Origin: Pedobacter indicus
GTDB lineage: Bacteria; Bacteroidota; Bacteroidia; Sphingobacteriales; Sphingobacteriaceae
Length of the DNA stretch: 64,000 bases
Assembly (NCBI RefSeq): GCF_003449035.1
Contig: NZ_QRGB01000001.1
Span: forward strand, 372,001 to 436,000
Reading direction: 5' to 3'
Under the pieces are notes generated by a model. That model saw only the letters and a list, made by a program, of their open reading frames with translations. It made no database searches and had not been told where the DNA came from. A program made the translations under genes and the position numbers. This document shows, one piece after another, positions 53,352 to 62,750 of the stretch (its first letter is position 1; every line of letters starts with the position of its first letter).

Positions 53352-54578
53352 CTAATTCCTGCTCGCTTTCAACCAATCCCGAATACCTTTGTAGATCTGC
53401 TTTGCTACCTGCTTATGGAATTTAGGATCCATTATGCGCTGCTCATCCTCCTTATTGCTGATAAAGGCAATTTCTACCAGACAGTTCGGATATTCAGTTG
53501 GCCCGCTGAGCGAAAAATTAAAGCTGCCAATATTACCAAATTCATCCAATCCCAAATCCAGCATCCTGTCCAGGATATATTCCGTCATTGGCTTAAAGCC
53601 AATGTAGCGGTAATAGGTACTTACCCCCTTAGCCGACTCCCTCGAGGCCGAATTCAGGTGCAGGCTGATTAGAACTGTCGGATCTTCTTCCAGCAAGTGA
53701 TTCAACCGTTCGGTCATGGACACATCCACATCTTCCGTTCGCGTCATAACGGTCTCAATTCCCTTCCTTGCCAACAAAGCCTCCAATTCTTTCGCAAACA
53801 ATAGCGTGTATTCCTTCTCTTGCGCTCCGGTACTGCCCACAGCTCCGGTTGCCGAACCTCCATGCCCTGCGTCGACCGCTATTTTCAGGTTCTTCATCCG
53901 AAACCTTTCGGGATGCCTTTTCACACGAACGACTAAGCTAGATCCCTGATAGTAAATTTGATAACCCCAATGCTGCTTACTGTTCAATTCAATAATTACA
54001 CGAAACACATCTTCCTCTACCTGCTCATGATAGACATTTTTAATCTCCTTCACAGATTTCAGCTGCGTAATCCAGTTTGTATTGCTCGTTGCCCCAAAAA
54101 CATCCAGTACAATCCGGTTCGGATTAATCTGCTGCATACTCCGGTACGGCAACTTCTTATCCAGCGCTACACGCAGATAATCATAGTTTTCATCACCTGA
54201 AACATGCCAGGATTTCGTCAGGTTGATCCCTTCCCTCACAGCGACAGGGTCAACAATCTCCACATTGTTCTTCGGTATAAAAGCATGATGCAAACGGGAA
54301 AGTTGCACTTTATAGCGACTACCCACACTATCCACAACATTTAATACGATACCTGTATCCAGAAAAGTCATTTTAGCTCCGCCAAGCCGATCCTCACCCA
54401 TACCGTACTCCAAAAAGGGGAAATCACCCACCGTTTTTGCTGCCGTCCGATGAATCGTGTCTGAGGGAGTCATTCTTAAAGCTGATGGAGCCTTTTTTGG
54501 AGAATCCTGTGCAAATACAGAGAGATTTATCAGTACAAATAATGAAGCAAAACCTAGAAAACAACCAAAGCATTTCAT
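53352..54578 (-). CDS. N-acetylmuramoyl-L-alanine amidase (AMIN + Amidase_3)
   Basis: The enzyme cuts the bond between MurNAc and the stem peptide. The 408-residue protein has a signal peptide (to about 23), an AMIN-like beta domain (about 105-205; NYDYLRVALDKKLPYRSMQQINPNRIVLDVFG) that usually targets the wall, and an Amidase_3 zinc domain (about 208-403) with ligands in AVDAGHGG, the Glu of EKEYTL and the His of SLHLN. It starts 3 bp after the GHL10 copy-B stop, so they form an operon. It would prepare peptide-free glycan strands for NamZ. Confidence 0.95.
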   Translation of the reverse strand: MKCFGCFLGFASLFVLINLSVFAQDSPKKAPSALRMTPSDTIHRTAAKTVGDFPFLEYGMGEDRLGGAKMTFLDTGIVLNVVDSVGSRYKVQLSRLHHAFIPKNNVEIVDPVAVREGINLTKSWHVSGDENYDYLRVALDKKLPYRSMQQINPNRIVLDVFGATSNTNWITQLKSVKEIKNVYHEQVEEDVFRVIIELNSKQHWGYQIYYQGSSLVVRVKRHPERFRMKNLKIAVDAGHGGSATGAVGSTGAQEKEYTLLFAKELEALLARKGIETVMTRTEDVDVSMTERLNHLLEEDPTVLISLHLNSASRESAKGVSTYYRYIGFKPMTEYILDRMLDLGLDEFGNIGSFNFSLSGPTEYPNCLVEIAFISNKEDEQRIMDPKFHKQVAKQIYKGIRDWLKASRN

Positions 54579-54581
54579 AAT

Positions 54582-56126
54582 CTACAGTTCTAGAGTTGAC
54601 AGTTCACCGATTCTACCGTTTTTATCAACATAAGCAAGCTGCACAGCGGTTAGATCACCTGACGCCTGCTTCCGTTCCAGTCGCAAGGACGTAAATTTCT
54701 CACCCATAACCTGATATTCCCAACCCGATCCGTACTGATAGTAAACTATCGTCTGGAACGACTTCCCCTTTTCCGGAGCATCCCATTTAACCGTAATATA
54801 ATCAGTCGCTTTCTCAACGCTCGCGTCGGGCTTTTTTAAAGAACCTGCACTCAGCCAATCTGTCACCGGTACCAGAGCCTGATTTTTATATACCCCGCGT
54901 GCTAATCTCGCTTTTAAACTATCATTCCGAAGAAGCGGCCCAACACTCCAATGAACCACACCGGGACTCTCTCCTGTAATCCCCCTTGAAATCATGATCT
55001 GATTCTCCACCTCATCGGCGCCATCTTCACCACGGCCACCTGCAGCTACATTGATCCCTGGCCACAAGTGACGTTGATGTGTGTTTTGCTCCTGCCACCA
55101 GTTCAGTAATACTGGGAAACTTTGGGCTATCCGATTAATCGGCCAATACAGTTGCGGAGAAAAATAATCCACCCAACCCTCGTTAAGCCATAACTTCGCA
55201 TCCGCATAAAGCGTATTATATTGATCCATTCCTGCAATCGAAGACGGATACCCAGGCCGCCAGATACCAAACGGGCTCAACCCAAATTTCACATCCTCCT
55301 TCACCTCTTTGATTCCTGCATACACCTTTTGGATAAACTCATTGACACTCTGTCTACGCCAGTCGGCACGCGACAATTTCCCTCCACTTTTCTGATAAGC
55401 GACCCAACTTACATCATCCGGAAAATCCTTCCCTCCATTATATGATTCGTAAGGATAAAAATAATCATCGAAATGAATCCCATCCACGTCATAGCGCGAC
55501 ACAATGTCTTTCACCACAGCCAGCGAATGTTCCTGCGTACTTTCCAAAGCCGGGTCAAACCACCAATAGCCCTGTTCCAGTCGTACCACCGACTCCGGCA
55601 TCTTGTGGATAATCGACGAAGCACCTGGTGCCTTACCACCACTCGTATGATGCGCCCGATAAGGGTTCAGCCAGGCGTGAAGCTCCATCCCACGCGCATG
55701 CGCTTCGCGAATCCAAAACTCTAGCGGATCGTAAAATGGTGCTGGTGCCTTACCCTGTTCACCCGTCAGGTAATAAGACCAAGGCTCCAGTTCACTGGCA
55801 TACAGCGCATCCGCTTGTGGCCGCACCTGAAACACAACCGCATTAAAATTTAACCTTTCCAGTGAATCCAATAGTGCGATAGCTTCCTTTTGTTGTTCCT
55901 CAACCGACAAGCCCGGCTTACTCGGCCAATTAATATTAGCAACCGTCGCTACCCATGCAGCCCTAAATTCCCTCGGAACATCTATTGGTCCGTGGTGCAG
56001 TAGTTTATCATCTACATCCTTTTTAGCAGAAGGGTCTACAACAATTTTAGACGAAGAACAAGCTTCAAAAAGGATTACCAGTAATAATAAAACGAAATAT
56101 CGTGCGGGTTGATAAGCGAGTTTCAT
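54582..56126 (-). CDS. GHL10 (DUF187) family hydrolase-like lipoprotein, copy B
   Basis: The 514-residue protein from ATG 56126 has a lipobox (EAC, Cys23) and the GHL10 motifs AAWVATVANINWP, HAWLNPYRAHH, VDGIHFDDYFYP and VDYFSPQLYWPINR. It is homologous to copy A at 42655-44115 but differs much in the C-terminal domain (about 390-514). The open frame extends to 56186 with 20 extra residues that do not look like a signal. It precedes the amidase gene by 3 bp. Together they may split muropeptide links and glycan chain, but the substrate is not proven. Confidence 0.88.
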   Translation of the reverse strand: MKLAYQPARYFVLLLLVILFEACSSSKIVVDPSAKKDVDDKLLHHGPIDVPREFRAAWVATVANINWPSKPGLSVEEQQKEAIALLDSLERLNFNAVVFQVRPQADALYASELEPWSYYLTGEQGKAPAPFYDPLEFWIREAHARGMELHAWLNPYRAHHTSGGKAPGASSIIHKMPESVVRLEQGYWWFDPALESTQEHSLAVVKDIVSRYDVDGIHFDDYFYPYESYNGGKDFPDDVSWVAYQKSGGKLSRADWRRQSVNEFIQKVYAGIKEVKEDVKFGLSPFGIWRPGYPSSIAGMDQYNTLYADAKLWLNEGWVDYFSPQLYWPINRIAQSFPVLLNWWQEQNTHQRHLWPGINVAAGGRGEDGADEVENQIMISRGITGESPGVVHWSVGPLLRNDSLKARLARGVYKNQALVPVTDWLSAGSLKKPDASVEKATDYITVKWDAPEKGKSFQTIVYYQYGSGWEYQVMGEKFTSLRLERKQASGDLTAVQLAYVDKNGRIGELSTLEL

Positions 56127-56238
56127 AATAATCGGCGTTTGGGTTAGTGAGATCCCAAAGATGCATGATATTTGCCAATAATGCAAAAACGCGCAATTAT
56201 TATTTTTATTGTTTGGCGATTTCTCAAGAGTCGACTTC

Positions 56239-57330
56239 TCAACGTTTTAATTTTCCCCGCAGCCAATTATGAAATCGCTTCGACGGAGTTTCCCCCTCTG
56301 GGGTACCAATGAGTTTTCCATAGGGCTTAAGAGAATCGACGTGGTCAAAGATAATCTTCGCCATACTCAATAGGGGCACAAATAAGATCATCCCAGGTAT
56401 GCCCCATACAAACCCACCACAGATAATAATCAAGATCGTTGCCAATGCGCTCAATCGTACCTCTCCGCCCATGAAAAAGGGCGTGACAAAATAATTATCA
56501 ATACCCTGAATAATACTAAAAATGATAATCACCCAGATAGCTGGTTCAAAAGTATCGAAGGTAACCAACGCCATGATCACCGGAAATACCGCAGCGAGAA
56601 TCGGCCCGACATAAGGGATGATGTTGACTATAGCAGCAGCACCTGCCAAGAGCAAAGCATTTTCCACACCGATGGCTACCAGTGCGATGTAGTAGAGTAC
56701 AAACAAAATACTCATAGATATGATACGACCCAACAAATACTGCTGTGAAACTTTTGTTATCTGGTTCAGCATTTCATGCCGTTCACCCCGGTCTTCCATC
56801 TTCAACACCTGAAAAAAGAAAGCACGGTATTTCTCTTTATCATACAAGAGCAAGAATGTAACTACAAGCGTAATTATAATTTGTACGATTACACCCGTAA
56901 CCCCCGTCAGTAATGTAGTAAAATAGCCGGCAGAAGATTCGCCCAAGGTCTTCACCTGCGACTTCAGATATTCCTTTTGGGATTCAACCGAGTAATCAAA
57001 TATCGCATATATGTAATCGTGCAGATAATTAATCAATTCGTTTGCTCGTTCTTCTATTCTCGGCAGTTCGCTTTTTAAGCTCGATATCTGCCCCACCAGA
57101 ACCATCATAATCATCACGATAAACGCCAGAAGTATAACAATGACCACAATCGTCGAAAAAACCCGTTTCCACCCTCTTTTGTCAAAGAAATCAATTACCG
57201 GAACCATGAGCATAGCGAGCAGAGCAGCAAATGTGATAGGAATGAGGATGGCTTGGCCGTAAATCATAACGACGACCAATAATATCCAAAACAGAAGAAA
57301 TTGGTTAACCTTAGCGTTGAGGCTTTTCAT
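56239..57330 (-). CDS. AI-2E family transporter (PerM/YdiK-like)
   Basis: This 363-residue protein has about eight hydrophobic segments and the family segment QGIDNYFVTPFFMGGEVRLSALATILIIICGG (split over about 265-300). AI-2E family members include a proposed autoinducer-2 exporter (TqsA) and Na+/H+ or efflux proteins; the substrate here is unknown. It lies 112 bp before the GHL10 copy-B start on the same strand and may or may not share its transcript. No link to the cell-wall locus is evident. Confidence 0.88.
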   Translation of the reverse strand: MKSLNAKVNQFLLFWILLVVVMIYGQAILIPITFAALLAMLMVPVIDFFDKRGWKRVFSTIVVIVILLAFIVMIMMVLVGQISSLKSELPRIEERANELINYLHDYIYAIFDYSVESQKEYLKSQVKTLGESSAGYFTTLLTGVTGVIVQIIITLVVTFLLLYDKEKYRAFFFQVLKMEDRGERHEMLNQITKVSQQYLLGRIISMSILFVLYYIALVAIGVENALLLAGAAAIVNIIPYVGPILAAVFPVIMALVTFDTFEPAIWVIIIFSIIQGIDNYFVTPFFMGGEVRLSALATILIIICGGFVWGIPGMILFVPLLSMAKIIFDHVDSLKPYGKLIGTPEGETPSKRFHNWLRGKLKR

Positions 57331-57381
57331 AAGATGACGGTTCTTGTTGACATTTAACAGTCGAAAGAAACCGAATGTTTT

Positions 57382-57423
57382 AAATAGGAAAAGCCGTCCC
57401 AGTTGAGACGGCTTTTCCTATTT
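57382..57423 (-). terminator. Terminator after SusD3
   Basis: A perfect 17-bp stem (57382-57398 / 57407-57423) with an 8-base loop stands 28 bp beyond the SusD3 stop (57451). On the minus strand the descending arm contains a T-rich stretch. It separates the third SusC/D unit from the AI-2E gene. The stem has A/T-rich ends, so it may act in both directions. Confidence 0.75.
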
Positions 57424-57450
57424 AAAAGCACATAGTGCTAAACTAACAAA

Positions 57451-59007
57451 TTATTGATTTAAGAATGGGTTATTCAACACTTCTGCTTGAGGAATGTCGA
57501 AAGTTAACTCATCAGCATTGTACGGAAATGACTGACCTGCGTGTTCAAGGTGATTTGACCCTCTTTTAACCGTGGCCTTATTTCTTTTCATCGCTAAATA
57601 AGCTTTCCCTTCACCCCACATTTCAATCCTGGTTTGCAAGTAAATTTCATCTTGCAAAGCTTCACCACTTAAAGCATCAACATAGTTGTAATCGTCTACC
57701 CGCAACTTCAAGATATCTTTTAATCTTTCTCTTGCTGGTCCGTCTTGACCAAGTTTAGCTTTTGCTTCTGCGTTCAGCAAATACATTTCCTCAACACGCA
57801 TGTAAACATAGTCGGTAATAATGTATCTCTGACCACCGAATTCATCGCCAGCTAAGTATTTAGTTCGACCCGACCAGTAAAACTTGTTAATAGGCCAAAG
57901 TTTACCGTCCCCATCAACATCCACGAATTGATTTTTACGTATATCGTCTTCACGGATCGCGTCATATAAACCGTCATCAATTATTTTAGCATCACCAACA
58001 TAGGCATAACTATATGTAAATAGATCCACTTGTCCCCACCACGAAACTAAGTCAAGATCACTGTCCAACGTAAGGTCAACCCCCCACATCCAGCTTGGTG
58101 TGTTCACATCATTGAAGCCAGACTCAGGATTAAGCAACTCAGAAGTTGCAGTAAGAGGTGTTCTGAACTGAGCAACCGTTTGGCTTCTAGTCGTCAACGG
58201 ATAAGCATTGCTGTTAATAATCTCATCAGTCAATGTAACTACTCGCTGCAAATCTTCCGCTGAGCCCCGAGCTGTCAAAGCGTAAGCAAGAAGACCCTTC
58301 GCTACATCTTGATTAATTTGATTCTTAGCGCTGGCTGATCTATTGAATCCTTCCAAGTGTACAATTGCCTGTTCAAGGTTTTCTATGATAAACTCATAAA
58401 CTTCTGCAGACGTACTTTTAGGTTGGTTGGGAACTTGCGTATCTCTGTATATCGGTAAAATCTTTTCTGATCCAGTTCCATATCCCGAAGAATAAAACTG
58501 AGCCAAGTAAAAATATGCATAAGCTCTCATAGCTTTAGCCTGACCCATAATAAAGACGTTATTACCTTCTAATTCAGCATCAGGGCCACCCAACAATTCG
58601 ATTGTCGCGTTTGCAGCTAAACCAATCTGGTAATAATAGCGCCACGGCTTGTAAGCATCTGTATCCGTATAATCTGTAGTAGCACTCAACCGAGCCACAT
58701 CTCGGTACCATCCATAAGTTAATGAACCCAGAGCCATATCGGAAACGATCATATCGCTATAGATATCATACGCTTTTTGTCCGAAATCATCGTGATCAAG
58801 GTTCGTACCTCCGGTACCAACTTTGTACATCAATGCATAAACACCGTCTATATTAGCTTGAGCTAATCCCGGATCCAATTCCGTAGCATCGGCAATTTGT
58901 CCCGGTGACAAGTACTGTGATGGCTTTTCGTCTAAAAAATCCTTTCCACAACTGCTCGCGCCAAGAGCGAGTGCAGTAACGAACGCCATTTTGAAATATT
59001 TTTTCAT
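57451..59007 (-). CDS. SusD/RagB family outer-membrane lipoprotein (third pair)
   Basis: The 518-residue protein has a lipobox (ASSC, Cys20) and classical RagB/SusD features: KDFLDEKPSQYLSPGQI near the start, AMRAYAYFYLAQFYSSGYG (about 160-178) and C-terminal LQTRIEMWGEGKAYLAMKRN. It follows SusC3 by 18 bp. No glycosidase or peptidase gene lies next to it, so the ligand cannot be guessed. It is followed by a strong terminator. Confidence 0.94.
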   Translation of the reverse strand: MKKYFKMAFVTALALGASSCGKDFLDEKPSQYLSPGQIADATELDPGLAQANIDGVYALMYKVGTGGTNLDHDDFGQKAYDIYSDMIVSDMALGSLTYGWYRDVARLSATTDYTDTDAYKPWRYYYQIGLAANATIELLGGPDAELEGNNVFIMGQAKAMRAYAYFYLAQFYSSGYGTGSEKILPIYRDTQVPNQPKSTSAEVYEFIIENLEQAIVHLEGFNRSASAKNQINQDVAKGLLAYALTARGSAEDLQRVVTLTDEIINSNAYPLTTRSQTVAQFRTPLTATSELLNPESGFNDVNTPSWMWGVDLTLDSDLDLVSWWGQVDLFTYSYAYVGDAKIIDDGLYDAIREDDIRKNQFVDVDGDGKLWPINKFYWSGRTKYLAGDEFGGQRYIITDYVYMRVEEMYLLNAEAKAKLGQDGPARERLKDILKLRVDDYNYVDALSGEALQDEIYLQTRIEMWGEGKAYLAMKRNKATVKRGSNHLEHAGQSFPYNADELTFDIPQAEVLNNPFLNQ

Positions 59008-59025
59008 TTTGTATAATTTATCTTA

Positions 59026-62000
59026 TTAAAACCTAACTCTAAGTCCAGCCGAAATCGTCGACAATGGGGAATATCTATACATGTCCGAGCTTCCTGCTTC
59101 TGACGTGAATGTATAAAAACCCTGACGTTCTGAGTGAGCCCATAAGTTGTCTCCAGACACCCATATAGTTGCTCCTGCTATACCAAGATTACTCAATAAA
59201 TTCGATGGGAGGTTATATCCTAACCGAACGTTATTCAGAGTCAAATAATTCGCTTTCGTAAGGAAACGTGTCGATGACGATCCGACGTTAGCGTCTCTGT
59301 TGTTTGAAATACGAGGAACATCAGTTATATCACCAGGATTTTGCCATCTATTCAAAATATCCGTGTTCCAGTTATTTCCGCCAATTAGGTCATTACTCAT
59401 TAAACGTGCATAAGCTCCATCATATGCATAACCGCCAAAGCTATATAGCATTTGTACAGTCAGATCAAAATTTTTGTATCCAGCTGACAAATTAAATGCA
59501 CCTCTTATCTTCGGAATAGCCGATTTCCCAACAAAAGTCTGTGTTGCATTCGCATAGGTTTTTGTCGTCGTTTTCTGTACTGCACTTGCTTGATCAGGGT
59601 TTTCATTTAAGTACTGAGCCAATGATGCAATGTATTCGCCCGCATCTGCAGCTCCATTGCCATTGTTATCTATGTAATATGCATTCCACATACCTACACC
59701 ATCCTCCGGATCAACCCCAGCCCACTCACGCATATAGAAATCATATACAGAGTGACCAGTTGCCCATCCGTATAAACCCTGAATATCTAAATCTTTTTCT
59801 AATCCTGTAGCAGGTTCAATAGGCATACTAGTTAGTTTGTTTTTAAACAACTCTCCATTTACGCTTAGATTTAAATAGTAATCATCTTGTTCCAATACGC
59901 GGCTTGTCAGGTTAAATTCTAAGCCTTGATTTCTCAATGATCCGCCATTAACTTTTATTAAGGCATAACCAATTGAAGGACCAACTCTTCTGTCAAAAAT
60001 CAGATCAGTTGTATTTTTGATATAATAGTCAATCGAACCTGATAAATATTGACCTAGGTCAAACTCAATACCTGTTTGGAACATTTTAGAAGTTTCCCAG
60101 GTTAGATCCTCATTCCCTTTACTGAAGAAAGAGAAAGCCGGATTGTCATTTAAGTTATCAATGCTATATAAGTCATATCCAGGATAGTAGCCGATACCCG
60201 CTTGCTCTCCAATTAAACCGTAACTAGCTTTCAACTTCAATGAGTTAAACACATTTTGATCCTGCATGAACTCCTCGTTCGAAATTAACCATGCAGCACC
60301 GATCGATCCAAAATTACCCCATTTATCTTTTACGAACCGCGAAGAACCATCACGTCTTGCGCTCGCAGAAAGAAAATATGTATTATCATAATCGTAGGTA
60401 ACCTGAGCAAAATAACTTTCCAGTTTATATCTGTTCGTATAAGACCCGATCGGGTTAGAAACTACCGTATTACTAAACTCTTCAAGATCAGGATCTACCA
60501 AATTATATCCCGATACAGTCAAGATATTACGGCTCCAATCCGTTGCTTCATGCGCTGCTAAAGCTTCGAAGTTATGCTCGCCAAATCTTTTTCTATATCT
60601 CAATAAGTTTAATAGGTTATAGGAAGTCATTTCGCTTCTTTGCTGATAAAGACTACCATTTTGCGAAACTGCTGAACCGTAAAACTTATTTGTCAGGTCA
60701 ACATATTTATTGTTATAATATTGAACACCCAATCTATTCTCAAAAGTTAAGCCTTCAAGAATTTTAAAGTTCAAGGCTACATTACCATTCAAGTCATTCC
60801 GGTTATGTCTGTTTGTATTATAATGAGCATCAGCAATTGAGTTCGTCAAACCACCAAATCTTCTTCCTGTACCATAGTCATACGTCGACCCACCGAAAAT
60901 AGGTTCAGGGATATCATTACCATCAGCATCTTTCTCAAACAAAGGATAAATCGATGGAATATTATCTACAAACCAGAATACACTTCCTGAATCTTGAGAC
61001 TGTCCCCCATTGTTAGTTTCACTTCTTGAATAACCAAAGTTCATTGAAGCATCTAACCAAGGTTTTACTTCGTGGAACAAATTCAAACGAGCAGATAAAC
61101 GTTGGTAATCTGAATTGATAGAATATCCTTTATCATCAAGGTATCCAAGAGAAGAATAATAATTTGTCCGGTCATTAGAACCTCCAAACTTTACGTTCAT
61201 TTCCGTACGGTTTGATGATTGGAAAGCATGATCTTTCCAGCTTTCAGGATCATATCTCCTGGTAACACCGCTTCTAACCGTTCTTGTAGCTGGGTCAATC
61301 AACTCACCACCATTCGCCACATTCCACATATTATATTTAGCGTTAATACCGCCTGATCCGAACAGATTGGCATTCGCATAAGCAGTTGGATCATCAACTC
61401 TACCGTCAGCATAATTGTACATACCTTCCCAGCTCAAACCAATATATTGTTCCGGAGAAGTAATTATGTCATAACGTGGCAACAAAGACATATTTGAACC
61501 TATCTGTGCGTCAACTTCAACAAATGAAGGCTTACCTTTACCACTTCTGGTGGTAATTAGAATAACACCATTTGCTCCCCTTGCACCGTAAATCGCAGTT
61601 GCAGCAGCATCTTTCAATACTGTAGTCGACTCAATATCAGCTGGATTAATTGAAGTTAATGGGCTGAACGATGTTAAAGGACTTGTAGATGTATTCCCTC
61701 CATCCATCGGCACACCATCAATCACATATAAAGGATCGCGGTTACCGTTAACTGAACCAAGCCCCCGGATACGAATCGTAGCAGATCGCCCTGGTTGCCC
61801 ACTCCCGTTAACCACCTGTAAACCAGCAACCTCTCCTGATAATGCCTTTGAGATGTCGGAAGTATTCTTACGATCCAGATCCTCACTTGACACCACGGTT
61901 GCAGAACCTGTGAAAGCCCCTTGAGTTGTCGTACTATAACCTACAACCACAACCTCTCCCAGTTGTGTCGCATCAGCGACTAGACTTATATCGAATGTTG

Positions 62001-62268
62001 TATTCGTACCAATTGTAACAGTCTGTGGCAAGAATCCAATATAAGAAAATTCAAGAGTAGTTGCGTCTGTTGGAATCTGCAACGTAAACGCGCCGTTGAC
62101 GTCAGTTTGTGTACCGACAGTCGTTCCTGGGACAACAACAGAAACACCTGGAAGCGTCTCGCCATTGTCTGATGAAGTTACTCTACCCGTAATTGTTTTA
62201 TTCTGTGCGAATGCCACTCCTACCAGCAAAGTACAAAGCATAAGAATGCTAAGTAATTTTTGTTTCAT
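59026..62268 (-). CDS. SusC/RagA-family TonB-linked outer-membrane transporter (third pair)
   Basis: The 1080-residue protein has a signal peptide (to about 21), a carboxypeptidase D-like beta domain (about 25-100), the plug signatures DPLYVIDGVPMDGG and IYGARGANGVILITTRSG (about 180-245), and an outer-membrane barrel. The ending ISAGLRVRF matches other SusC proteins. The promoter at 62431-62460 should drive it and SusD3 as a two-gene operon. The 5' leader is about 155 bases. Confidence 0.95.
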   Translation of the reverse strand: MKQKLLSILMLCTLLVGVAFAQNKTITGRVTSSDNGETLPGVSVVVPGTTVGTQTDVNGAFTLQIPTDATTLEFSYIGFLPQTVTIGTNTTFDISLVADATQLGEVVVVGYSTTTQGAFTGSATVVSSEDLDRKNTSDISKALSGEVAGLQVVNGSGQPGRSATIRIRGLGSVNGNRDPLYVIDGVPMDGGNTSTSPLTSFSPLTSINPADIESTTVLKDAAATAIYGARGANGVILITTRSGKGKPSFVEVDAQIGSNMSLLPRYDIITSPEQYIGLSWEGMYNYADGRVDDPTAYANANLFGSGGINAKYNMWNVANGGELIDPATRTVRSGVTRRYDPESWKDHAFQSSNRTEMNVKFGGSNDRTNYYSSLGYLDDKGYSINSDYQRLSARLNLFHEVKPWLDASMNFGYSRSETNNGGQSQDSGSVFWFVDNIPSIYPLFEKDADGNDIPEPIFGGSTYDYGTGRRFGGLTNSIADAHYNTNRHNRNDLNGNVALNFKILEGLTFENRLGVQYYNNKYVDLTNKFYGSAVSQNGSLYQQRSEMTSYNLLNLLRYRKRFGEHNFEALAAHEATDWSRNILTVSGYNLVDPDLEEFSNTVVSNPIGSYTNRYKLESYFAQVTYDYDNTYFLSASARRDGSSRFVKDKWGNFGSIGAAWLISNEEFMQDQNVFNSLKLKASYGLIGEQAGIGYYPGYDLYSIDNLNDNPAFSFFSKGNEDLTWETSKMFQTGIEFDLGQYLSGSIDYYIKNTTDLIFDRRVGPSIGYALIKVNGGSLRNQGLEFNLTSRVLEQDDYYLNLSVNGELFKNKLTSMPIEPATGLEKDLDIQGLYGWATGHSVYDFYMREWAGVDPEDGVGMWNAYYIDNNGNGAADAGEYIASLAQYLNENPDQASAVQKTTTKTYANATQTFVGKSAIPKIRGAFNLSAGYKNFDLTVQMLYSFGGYAYDGAYARLMSNDLIGGNNWNTDILNRWQNPGDITDVPRISNNRDANVGSSSTRFLTKANYLTLNNVRLGYNLPSNLLSNLGIAGATIWVSGDNLWAHSERQGFYTFTSEAGSSDMYRYSPLSTISAGLRVRF

Positions 62269-62674
62269 GTGTTTAAAAAATTTAATTTGTTTTTAGAAAT
62301 CGGGCTTCTTGAGAAGTAGAATGAGACCGCCCTATCTCATCCATTTAGAATGTAATTTTTTGACGTATAGCTTGATTATTTTCTTAGTGTAACTTGTTGT
62401 TTATTAACGTATCATTTATAATTTATTAACCAAACATAAATGAAAGGATCAAAAAACAAAGAAAAGTAACAAGATTAATACTTAAATTTTATAATATTGT
62501 CAATGTTCCTTAGCGCATTGAACGTTAAATTACAATATTTATATTTTATAAAATTAAGTTTAGCTACAACATACTGACCACTAACGTGTGAGAATGCTCC
62601 AGATTGACAAATTACTAACTGCATTTTAGGGCGCCTTTTTTGACTAGCACTGATTATTAGGTGCTATTGGGATC
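62269..62674. other. Non-coding interval upstream of SusC3
   Basis: About 400 bp without a gene. It contains the SusC3 promoter (62431-62460) and a long AT-rich leader with a small hairpin CTTCT-tg-AGAAG (about 62307-62318). Nothing else was seen. Confidence 0.6.
62431..62460 (-). promoter_or_regulatory. Promoter of the SusC3/D3 operon
   Basis: On the minus strand TTTG (62460-62457) and TATGTTTG (62438-62431) are separated by 18 bp, which fits the Bacteroidota -33/-7 pattern. It lies 163 bp before the SusC3 start. Confidence 0.6.
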
Positions 62675-62733
62675 TTTTATAAAAACAGAGACGGCCTCGA
62701 TATAATATCGAGGCCGTCTCTGTTTTTATAAAA
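62675..62733 (-). terminator. 59-bp near-loopless inverted repeat, terminator
   Basis: Two perfect 29-base arms flank a single central base at 62704. The arms run from TTTTATAAAAACAGAGAC to the complementary end. It lies 18 bp beyond the stop of the DUF1735 gene (62751) and ends that transcript; the T/A-rich outer parts make it work in either direction. Confidence 0.8.
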
Positions 62734-62750
62734 TCACTTTAGAATTTATT

